In this document: piece by piece, positions 35,384 to 42,881 of the stretch
How positions within the stretch are numbered: position 1 is the first letter of the stretch
Layout of the letters: every line of letters begins with the position of its first letter
Assembly (NCBI GenBank): GCA_051418055.1
Contig: JBPRGH010000035.1
Coordinates: 1 to 64,000, forward strand
DNA length: 64,000 bases
Source: JBPRGH01 sp051418055
GTDB lineage: Bacteria > Bacteroidota > Bacteroidia > Cytophagales > Cyclobacteriaceae
Reading direction: 5' to 3'
Translations under genes and position numbers: made by a program
The notes under the pieces: generated by a model
Seen by the model: the letters and a program-made list of their open reading frames with translations, nothing else
Database searches by the model: none
Told to the model about the DNA's origin: nothing

Positions 35384-36298
35384 ATGGATGTAAATAAAGA
35401 TGAGCTAAAAGCATGGCTATTATTAACTGTGCTTGCACTTATATGGGGTAGCTCATTTATTCTTATTAAAAAAAGTCTTCTGGCTCTTGCTCCAGATGAA
35501 GTTGGTGCCTTAAGGATATTATCTGCATCTGTTTTTCTATTACCTTTTGCTCTTTTACGCATTAAGAGAATTAATAAAAAGCATCTTCCGTTACTTTTAT
35601 GCGTAGGTTTCGTTGGAAGCCTGTTACCTGCTTTTTTATTTGCAGCAGCACAAACCAGAATAGAAAGTGCCACTGCCGGCATATTAAATGCCCTTACTCC
35701 ATTATTCACTATTTCTATTGGTTATTTATTTTTTAATCAGCGGTTTAATAAAGCTACTCTGATTGGATTAATTCTAGGCTTTGCAGGAACGGCATTACTG
35801 GTAATATCAGGAAGTAAAGGAAACTGGTCTGATCTTAATTTTTATGCACTGTTTGTTGTGTTAGCAACCATTTTTTATGGAATAAACCTAAACCTGATAA
35901 AATATAAAATACATGATCTCTCAAGCGTTACTATCACGAGTATATCTATTGTTATGGTAGGTCCGCTGGCTTTACTATATCTGTGGCTTTTTACACCATT
36001 TTTCAGTGAATTTGCTTCAGCTAACACTGAATATATCTGGTCTGCAACTGCTATTGTAGTACTTGGTGTAATGGGTACTGCAGTAGCATTGATCATGTTT
36101 AATCAGCTGGTAAAGCTTACACAGCCGGTATTTGCAAGTTCTGTTACTTATTTGATCCCTATTGTTGCAGTGATCTGGGGACTAATTGACGGGGAGGTTA
36201 TGAGGGCAGCTGATTACCTGGGCCTTTTAGCCATTATATCAGGAGTATATCTGGCAAATATCCGGCGAAGGCAAGTTCCAGTTACCCCAAAAGCTTAA
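35384..36298 (+). CDS. EamA (DMT) family transporter
   Basis: Ten-helix membrane exporter of the drug/metabolite superfamily, 304 residues, with two EamA repeats (about 12-140 and 150-290). ALIWGSSFILIKKSL is the repeat opening. Substrate unknown; amino acid or metabolite efflux is usual. The C-terminal tail is basic. It is convergent with a small membrane gene 4 bp away. Confidence 0.9.
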   Translation: MDVNKDELKAWLLLTVLALIWGSSFILIKKSLLALAPDEVGALRILSASVFLLPFALLRIKRINKKHLPLLLCVGFVGSLLPAFLFAAAQTRIESATAGILNALTPLFTISIGYLFFNQRFNKATLIGLILGFAGTALLVISGSKGNWSDLNFYALFVVLATIFYGINLNLIKYKIHDLSSVTITSISIVMVGPLALLYLWLFTPFFSEFASANTEYIWSATAIVVLGVMGTAVALIMFNQLVKLTQPVFASSVTYLIPIVAVIWGLIDGEVMRAADYLGLLAIISGVYLANIRRRQVPVTPKA

Positions 36299-36301
36299 CC
36301 T

Positions 36302-36472
36302 CTACTTCTTGTACATCCTTCGGATTATCAAAGGTATTATCACAATTGCAGCGCCAATACCACCAATAGCTATTAATGTATTCGCATGTTCGTTATGCTC
36401 TAATTTAAAGTAGAATCCTAATCCTAATAAAAGTATAAACACTACTCCAAGAATCCTTTGAACCCGAACCAT
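36302..36472 (-). CDS. Small membrane protein, 56 residues
   Basis: ATG at 36472 (minus strand) encodes 56 residues with two transmembrane helices (ILGVVFILLLGLGFYF and LIAIGGIGAAIVIIPLII), a short polar loop (KLEHNEHAN) and a basic end (RRMYKK). No family recognised. It begins 6 bp after the stop codon of the large GAF-PAS sensor gene, so it may be the last gene of that transcript. The clean hydrophobic pattern supports a real gene. Confidence 0.6.
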   Translation of the reverse strand: MVRVQRILGVVFILLLGLGFYFKLEHNEHANTLIAIGGIGAAIVIIPLIIRRMYKK

Positions 36473-36477
36473 ATTCT

Positions 36478-39087
36478 TTATTTTTTAATTTTCTTATTTT
36501 TCAGTTCCTGAACTTCAGCTGACAGTTCGTTTATTTTATCAAAAGCCTTTTTTCTTTCCGTAATATCACGGCTTATTACATAAGCGCCTATAATTTTATC
36601 ATCTTCATCTTTGATAGGCCCATGGAAACCTTCTATAAACAGGGTAGTATCTCCTACTTTACGCTCTTGAGGGATCATGAAGCTTTCTCCTTTAAAGGCA
36701 CGATCATATCGGCTTTTCCATTCCTCTTTTGCATCTCCCAAGACAGAAAGAATATTAAAACCCTCTTTTAAATCCACATCTGTTTTGGCAAACCTGTCAC
36801 GGAGCGTTTTGTTTGCTACTATTACTTTATAATCTGTGTCACAGGCAAAATAAGTATCAGTAGTGTTATCAATCAATGCATAAAGTACCTGCCCTTTTTG
36901 ACGCATCTCCTGCTGGGCCTTTAACTTTTCAGTCACATCTCTGCTGAAAACTGATGCCCCTGTAATATTGCCTTCATGAGATTTTATAGGATTAATGAAG
37001 TACTCCCTCCACATATTCTCACCTTTCACTGTACTTTTAATTATGAAATTCAGGCTTTCACCTGCTAAAGCCTGATCATAGTATTTCTTCCAGGTATCAC
37101 GTTCCGAGCCCAACATTTCAAGTGCGTCGGCACCCACATCTATTTTCTCGTATTGCGTACCTCGATATCTGTTTCGCAACACATCATTCATTATAGTTAC
37201 CCTATAATTACGGTCGATAGTAATAATAGAATCATCTGTATTATTGATCAGGGCATTGAGGCGTGCTTCCTTTTCACGTATTTCTTTAGATCTTCTTTTT
37301 AATTCTTCCTGGGCCTCTTCACGTTGTGTTACATCACGGGACATAACAGCGGCTCCGATAATATTCCCATTTTCGTCTCTGATCGGGAATGTATGTGTCT
37401 CGATATACTTATCTCCCTGCTTGTCGGTAGCAAGTTTATTTTCGCCACCCAGGGCAGAATCATATTTAGCCTTCCAGAATTCACGCTGATCACCAGATAA
37501 TAAATCAAGAATATTAGTACCAACTGAAAGATCAATACCCAGATTCGCATATTTTTCCTTCAGCACTTTATTTACCACTGTAATTTTATATTCGCGATCA
37601 AGGGCAAAAATTGTATCCTTGGTATTATTTAAAAGAGCATTAAGATTCGATTCCTTTTCCGCCAGTTCCCTTTGAGTACGGGCCATTTCCTCCTGTGTTG
37701 CCTGCATCTCCTCCATATTCTGGCGCATTTCCTCTTCCTGTGCCTGCATCTCTTCCGTCATCTGGTTTGATTGCTCGAGCAGATCTTTTGTTTGCTCATT
37801 GGTTTTCACCGAAATTATCGTTGAAGCCGTACTTTCACCAACCTTTTCCAGGAATTCAATATCAGTTTCAGAAAAATCATTAAATGAAGCCAATTCAATT
37901 GCTCCTACAAGTTCGCCATTAGATTTTAATGGCACGATCAACAGGCTTCGTGGTGTCGCCAGTCCAAGGCCGGAAGTAATGTTGATATAATCTTCAGGGA
38001 CTTCTTTTAAATGTATCCTTTCACGCTCTACAGCTGCCTGACCAATTAGCCCCTGTCCCATCTCGATTCTTTTTTCCAGGTGTTTTTTTCTTTCATAAGC
38101 CCTGCATGCTTTAAGTTCTAAAAACGGCGCGTCGGTGGTTTCATCTTTTTCAATAATAAAGATCCCTCCCTGATTGACTTTCATATAATCCACCAGTTTT
38201 TCAATCAACTGGTCACATAGCTGTGATAAATTATCAGAGTGGCTTCTTAAAATATCTCCAATGGTAGCCAGGCCTACATTCACAAATTTTTCACGTTCTT
38301 CTCTATCGGCAGCTTCAACCAGGCTGGAGCGCATATTCATTAATGATTCCCCTAAACGATCTGCTTCCTTAGCCTTATATTCTGCTTTTAAATTGCCTTG
38401 TGAGATACTGTTGGCGAACTCAATATTGATGTCCATTAGACCAAGCTGGTCTTCCATCTTGATCTGCCGAATCCCAGATTCTTGAGTCTGACGACGCTGT
38501 TTAACAGACCAGAGCATGGCTAAGCCCCCATATATCAATAGTATGGTAATATGCAATACAGCGTTAACTGTGGTCAGGTTCTCTACATTTTCAAGATATG
38601 TTACATCACTTTCTGATAACCTGATGTAAAAAATAGTTAGAAAAGTAGCCACAGCATATAATATGGCTGGCAACATTACACGCCAATCCTCATAAAACAG
38701 CAGTACGGTAATGGAAATAAAATAAAAGAAATGCATCTCATACATCCCCTTCATCTGAAGTATAAACTGAACCGCAAAATTCCAGAGCAAAAAACTTATA
38801 ACCAGCCGTGTAAGCAGCCTTCCCGGGAACAATGAACGGAAGAAGTAATAGACTCCCATTGATATACCGCCCATAACAACAGCTAGTATATAAGAATCAT
38901 AAAAGACTGATAAGAAAAGTCCAAAGAAGAAATATCCCCATATAAAATAATGGACAATTTTATCTGCTTCTTTATTTACTTTATCATGGTGAACTTTAAG
39001 TTGTTCAGAACTAATAACAAGCTGAGATTGATCAATCACTATTGTAGATGTTACGCCAATACTAAAAAATATGCGTAATCTACGCAT
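36478..39087 (-). CDS. Membrane GAF-triple PAS sensor without recognised output domain
   Basis: Protein of 869 residues. About six membrane helices (45-205), a HAMP-like segment (about 220-262), a GAF domain (about 270-420), a coiled coil rich in E, Q and M (about 425-480) and three tandem PAS domains (about 483-600, 610-730 and 735-855). The PAS copies start with LNALLNNT, LNALINNT and LYALIDNT and end SRDVTQ, SRDVTE and SRDITE, showing internal duplication. The chain stops about 15 residues after PAS 3 with no kinase, cyclase, phosphodiesterase or methyl-accepting part. Signalling must be by protein contact, or the output is unrecognised. Confidence 0.88.
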   Translation of the reverse strand: MRRLRIFFSIGVTSTIVIDQSQLVISSEQLKVHHDKVNKEADKIVHYFIWGYFFFGLFLSVFYDSYILAVVMGGISMGVYYFFRSLFPGRLLTRLVISFLLWNFAVQFILQMKGMYEMHFFYFISITVLLFYEDWRVMLPAILYAVATFLTIFYIRLSESDVTYLENVENLTTVNAVLHITILLIYGGLAMLWSVKQRRQTQESGIRQIKMEDQLGLMDINIEFANSISQGNLKAEYKAKEADRLGESLMNMRSSLVEAADREEREKFVNVGLATIGDILRSHSDNLSQLCDQLIEKLVDYMKVNQGGIFIIEKDETTDAPFLELKACRAYERKKHLEKRIEMGQGLIGQAAVERERIHLKEVPEDYINITSGLGLATPRSLLIVPLKSNGELVGAIELASFNDFSETDIEFLEKVGESTASTIISVKTNEQTKDLLEQSNQMTEEMQAQEEEMRQNMEEMQATQEEMARTQRELAEKESNLNALLNNTKDTIFALDREYKITVVNKVLKEKYANLGIDLSVGTNILDLLSGDQREFWKAKYDSALGGENKLATDKQGDKYIETHTFPIRDENGNIIGAAVMSRDVTQREEAQEELKRRSKEIREKEARLNALINNTDDSIITIDRNYRVTIMNDVLRNRYRGTQYEKIDVGADALEMLGSERDTWKKYYDQALAGESLNFIIKSTVKGENMWREYFINPIKSHEGNITGASVFSRDVTEKLKAQQEMRQKGQVLYALIDNTTDTYFACDTDYKVIVANKTLRDRFAKTDVDLKEGFNILSVLGDAKEEWKSRYDRAFKGESFMIPQERKVGDTTLFIEGFHGPIKDEDDKIIGAYVISRDITERKKAFDKINELSAEVQELKNKKIKK

Positions 39088-39125
39088 TATTTAAAATAAG
39101 TAAAAGCTAAACAACCACTTGACGG

Positions 39126-39746
39126 CTAGAAAAGTGTCATATTTCTTACATCACTAAAAAATGTTCCTACTACTGGCGGGTACATAATGATGGTGAATAT
39201 AACCCCAACTAAAGCTCCATAGAAATGAGCATCATGATTTATATTATCACCGCCCTTCTTAGACATATAATACGAGTAAATCAAATATAATATACCCCAG
39301 ATAACACCCGGAAGGCACAGCAGACCGTAAAGGCAAAGTGGCTCAACAGGAAGGAACATTATAAAACTGAACATTATTGCCGATACACCTCCTGATGCCC
39401 CTAAAGAATTATAATGTGGCTGATCTTTATGACGCAAATAAGTAGGTATATCTGAAATTATTATTGCTATTAAATACATCCCCACATATGCAACAATACC
39501 CATTGTTCCATACAATTCTGTAAAGAAATTCTCCACATACATTCCGAATATGTAGAGCATAAACATATTCAGGAGCAGGTGGATCCAGTTATTATGAATA
39601 AATCCACTAGTCACAAAACGGTAGTATTCATTATTATTATTTATGGAATAAGGGTTAAATATCCACTTATATAGTACCTCCTGCTTATTCCAGGCATATA
39701 ATGTAGCTGCCGATGTTATTATTACTAATATTAAAGTTACGGACAT
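39126..39746 (-). CDS. Rhomboid family intramembrane serine protease, short form
   Basis: Compact rhomboid of 206 residues: S118 in SLGASGGVSAI and H174 in HDAHFYGALVG complete the catalytic dyad, and GxSG is canonical. HLLLNMFMLYIFG is the family helix. It starts 2 bp after the lpdA stop, so it is the last gene of the 2-oxoglutarate dehydrogenase operon. This is the third rhomboid gene in the window. Confidence 0.92.
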   Translation of the reverse strand: MSVTLILVIITSAATLYAWNKQEVLYKWIFNPYSINNNNEYYRFVTSGFIHNNWIHLLLNMFMLYIFGMYVENFFTELYGTMGIVAYVGMYLIAIIISDIPTYLRHKDQPHYNSLGASGGVSAIMFSFIMFLPVEPLCLYGLLCLPGVIWGILYLIYSYYMSKKGGDNINHDAHFYGALVGVIFTIIMYPPVVGTFFSDVRNMTLF

Positions 39747-39748
39747 AA

Positions 39749-41149
39749 TTAGATATGTATTGCTCTGTTTTCAGTAGCGGCCAGACAAGCTTCCTTCACT
39801 GCCTCCATGTAAGTAGGATGAGCGTGTGACATTCGCGATACATCCTCAGCTGCTGCTCTGTATTCCATTGCAGTAACTCCTGCAGCAATCATATCTGCAG
39901 CCCTGGCTCCTATTATATGCATCCCCAGGATCTCATCTGTTTTTTTATCAGCAAGAACTTTAACAAGCCCATCAGTATCCATACTTGCCCGGGCACGGCC
40001 TAAAGCTTTATATGGAAATGAACCTACCTTATATTCTATACCTTCTTCTTTAAGTTGCTCTTCTGAATAACCTACACTCGCCACCTCCGGCCATGTATAT
40101 ACAACTCCCGGGATCAGGTTGTAATGGATATGTGGTTTTTGACCTTTTAATGTTTCTGCTACAAAAGTCCCTTCCTCTTCAGCCTTATGGGCAAGCATCG
40201 CACCGCGGATCACATCACCAATTGCATATATATTATCCGCAGTGGTTTGCAGCTTCTCATTAACAGGGATTCGGCCTCTGTCGTCCAGTGAGATCCCCAC
40301 ATTTTCAAGACCCAAACCTTCTGTATAAGGTCTGCGACCAATAGATACAAGGCAATAGTCCCCTTTTATTTCTACAGTTTCACCCTTTTTATCTTCGGCC
40401 TTTAATATTACCTCTTTACCTTTATTTTCTATGGCAGTAACTTTATGGCCCAGCTTAAAATCTATTCCAAGTTTTTTCGTGGATTTAGTCAGCTCTTTGC
40501 TCATGGTGCTATCCATTGTAGGAATAATACGGTCAAAATACTCTACTACTGTAACTTTTGCACCAATACGGGCATAAACGGACCCAAGCTCCATTCCTAT
40601 TATCCCGCCACCGACAACGATCAGGTGCTTTGGAATTTCGCTTAATACCAAAGCTTCAGTACTTGATATGATCCTCTTCTTATCGATTTTGGCAAAAGGA
40701 AGTTCAGAAGGTTTAGAACCTGTAGCGATAATGACATTTTTAGTGGTTATCTCTTCACTTTTTTCACCTTTTATTTTAATAGTATGCTTATCCTTAAATG
40801 AAGCAATACCATGATGAACAGTAATTTTATTTTTCTTCATCAGGTAATCTATGCCATCGCAGGTCTGCTTTACAACCTCACCCTTACGTTTGATCATCTG
40901 CTTGAAATCCACTTTGGGATTTTGGACCTTAATACCATGCTCCTGAAAATGTGTTACGGCATTATGATAATGTTCGGTACTGTCTAATAAAGCTTTTGAA
41001 GGGATACAGCCCACATTAAGACAGGTACCACCTAGTGTGGCATATTTTTCAATAATGGCAGTTTTAAAACCCAATTGGGCACAACGAATAGCTGCAACAT
41101 ATCCCCCAGGGCCTGATCCAATTACTGTAACATCATATTGATAGCTCAT
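39749..41149 (-). CDS. lpdA: Dihydrolipoyl dehydrogenase (E3)
   Basis: FAD disulfide oxidoreductase that reoxidises lipoyl groups with NAD+, as part of 2-oxo acid dehydrogenase complexes. 466 residues with redox motif GGTCLNVGCIPSK (CxxxxC), NAD motif VGGGIIGMELGSVYARIG and C-terminal HAHPTYMEA with the catalytic histidine. It overlaps the 60-residue membrane gene by 4 bp and follows odhB, so it is the E3 of the sucA-odhB complex. Confidence 0.97.
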   Translation of the reverse strand: MSYQYDVTVIGSGPGGYVAAIRCAQLGFKTAIIEKYATLGGTCLNVGCIPSKALLDSTEHYHNAVTHFQEHGIKVQNPKVDFKQMIKRKGEVVKQTCDGIDYLMKKNKITVHHGIASFKDKHTIKIKGEKSEEITTKNVIIATGSKPSELPFAKIDKKRIISSTEALVLSEIPKHLIVVGGGIIGMELGSVYARIGAKVTVVEYFDRIIPTMDSTMSKELTKSTKKLGIDFKLGHKVTAIENKGKEVILKAEDKKGETVEIKGDYCLVSIGRRPYTEGLGLENVGISLDDRGRIPVNEKLQTTADNIYAIGDVIRGAMLAHKAEEEGTFVAETLKGQKPHIHYNLIPGVVYTWPEVASVGYSEEQLKEEGIEYKVGSFPYKALGRARASMDTDGLVKVLADKKTDEILGMHIIGARAADMIAAGVTAMEYRAAAEDVSRMSHAHPTYMEAVKEACLAATENRAIHI

Positions 41150-41328
41150 TTTTTATTATTTTTTGATGATTTACTTCTTGCGGCAAGCCCCAAGAAAAAT
41201 ACAACAACAGCAATGAAAAACAACCAATAGTTAAAGGTTGCATCCATCATAAAATAGTCAATGGCAGTATATATCATTAGAACTACTGCCAGTATTAAAA
41301 GTAAAAGTGAAAACAAATGTTTTTGCAT
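41146..41328 (-). CDS. Small membrane protein between odhB and lpdA, 60 residues
   Basis: Two transmembrane helices (FSLLLLILAVVLMIYTAIDYF and FNYWLFFIAVVVFFLGLAA) and a Lys-rich end (RSKSSKNNKK). No family recognised. Its ATG overlaps the odhB stop by one base (TAATG) and its stop overlaps the lpdA start by four (ATGA), so it is embedded in the operon. That arrangement is strong evidence for translation. A role such as membrane anchoring or quality control for the complex is speculation. Confidence 0.75.
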   Translation of the reverse strand: MQKHLFSLLLLILAVVLMIYTAIDYFMMDATFNYWLFFIAVVVFFLGLAARSKSSKNNKK

Positions 41329-42869
41329 TACACTCCTAGTAAAAGCCTTCCAGGATCTTCCAGTAATTCTTTCACTCTTACAAGGAAGCTAACTGATTCC
41401 CGTCCATCTACAATTCTATGGTCATAGCTGAGCGCCACATACATGATTGGTCTAACTACTATTTCTCCGTTCTCTACTACGGGACGCTCCACAATATTAT
41501 GCATCCCCAGAATAGCAGACTGAGGAGCGTTTATTATAGGTGTAGATAACATCGAACCAAAAACACCACCATTAGTGATTGTAAATGTTCCGCCGGTCAT
41601 TTCATCAATAGTCAATTTACCATCACGTGCCTTTGTAGCAAGGTTAATGATCTCCTTCTCAATATTTTGGAAATCTCTTTTCTCAGCATTTCTGATAACA
41701 GGAACAACCAACCCTCTTTTTGTGGAAACGGCAATAGACACATCGCAGTAGTCGTGGTAAACAAGTTCATCACCATCAATCATTGCATTCACTGCCGGCC
41801 ATTCTTCCAATGCCATACAGCAGGCTTTGGTAAAGAAGGACATAAAGCCTAAACCAACACCATATTTATCTTTGAACTGGTCTTTATATTTCTTTCGAAG
41901 GTCCATCACCGGCTTCATATTCACCTCATTGAAGGTGGTGAGCATAGCCGTTTCATTTTTTACAGAAACAAGGCGCCTTGAGATAGTTTTACGAAGGTTG
42001 GTCATCTTCTCCCTGCGCTCATTCCGCTCGCCCTGTGGTTTAGGAGCTGCTGTAGTCGCTGCGGCTTCTTTTTGTGGTGCCTGCTTTTCTGCTGCAGCTT
42101 TAGGAGTTGCTTTTTCAGCATCCTCTTTTGTTATACGGCCATCAACACCCGTTCCTTTTACATTTTTAGGATCTATGCCTTTTTCCTTTAAGATTTTAGC
42201 TGCAGCAGGTGATGCATGCCCAGAAGCGTAAGTTTCTTCCCCTTCTGCTTTTTCTGTATCTGCAGGTTGGTTTTTTTCTTTTGCAGGAGCTGTGGCTGGT
42301 GCTCCTTCCGTAACTTCAATTTTACAAATGAGGGATCCAATCTCAAGCGTATCACCCTCTTTCGCTTCTATATGTAGGATTCCTGAAGCTTCAGCCGGTA
42401 ATTCAAATGTAGCTTTGTCAGAATCGACTTCAGCGATTACCTCATCAAGCTCTACATAATCACCTTCATTTTTCAACCATGAGGAGATCGTTACTTCTGT
42501 GATGGATTCTCCCACTGCAGGAACAGTCATCTCCTTAACCTCACCTGTTTTAGAAGGACCTCCACCCCCTGATGGAGTTTCTTTCTTCTCAGCTTTAGGT
42601 GCTTCTTTTTTATCTGCGGCAGAGGCTCCTTTAGCGTCTGTGTCTATTTCACAGATCACAGCGCCTATTTCAAGGGTATCACCCTCCTGTGCTTTAATTT
42701 TTAATTTACCACTTGCTTCAGCAGGTAATTCAAAAGTAGCTTTATCAGATTCGAGTTCGGCTATTATTTCATCCTGCTCAACAAAATCCCCATCACTTTT
42801 CAACCAGTTAGCAACGGTAACTTCTGTTATAGATTCACCGACGGTGGGTACTTTTACGGCAACACTCAT
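41328..42869 (-). CDS. odhB: 2-oxoglutarate dehydrogenase E2, dihydrolipoamide succinyltransferase
   Basis: Core of the complex that transfers succinyl groups to CoA. The 513 residues contain two lipoyl domains in tandem, each with the modified Lys in SDKATFELPAEASG (about 44 and 148), where the single-domain enzymes have one. A peripheral-subunit-binding domain follows (about 218-252: ASPAAAKILKEKGID), then the catalytic domain with SYDHRIVDGRESVSF (His and Asp at the active site). Ala/Pro/Lys-rich linkers join them. Located 12 bp after sucA. Confidence 0.96.
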   Translation of the reverse strand: MSVAVKVPTVGESITEVTVANWLKSDGDFVEQDEIIAELESDKATFELPAEASGKLKIKAQEGDTLEIGAVICEIDTDAKGASAADKKEAPKAEKKETPSGGGGPSKTGEVKEMTVPAVGESITEVTISSWLKNEGDYVELDEVIAEVDSDKATFELPAEASGILHIEAKEGDTLEIGSLICKIEVTEGAPATAPAKEKNQPADTEKAEGEETYASGHASPAAAKILKEKGIDPKNVKGTGVDGRITKEDAEKATPKAAAEKQAPQKEAAATTAAPKPQGERNERREKMTNLRKTISRRLVSVKNETAMLTTFNEVNMKPVMDLRKKYKDQFKDKYGVGLGFMSFFTKACCMALEEWPAVNAMIDGDELVYHDYCDVSIAVSTKRGLVVPVIRNAEKRDFQNIEKEIINLATKARDGKLTIDEMTGGTFTITNGGVFGSMLSTPIINAPQSAILGMHNIVERPVVENGEIVVRPIMYVALSYDHRIVDGRESVSFLVRVKELLEDPGRLLLGV

Positions 42870-42881
42870 TTATATCTTATT

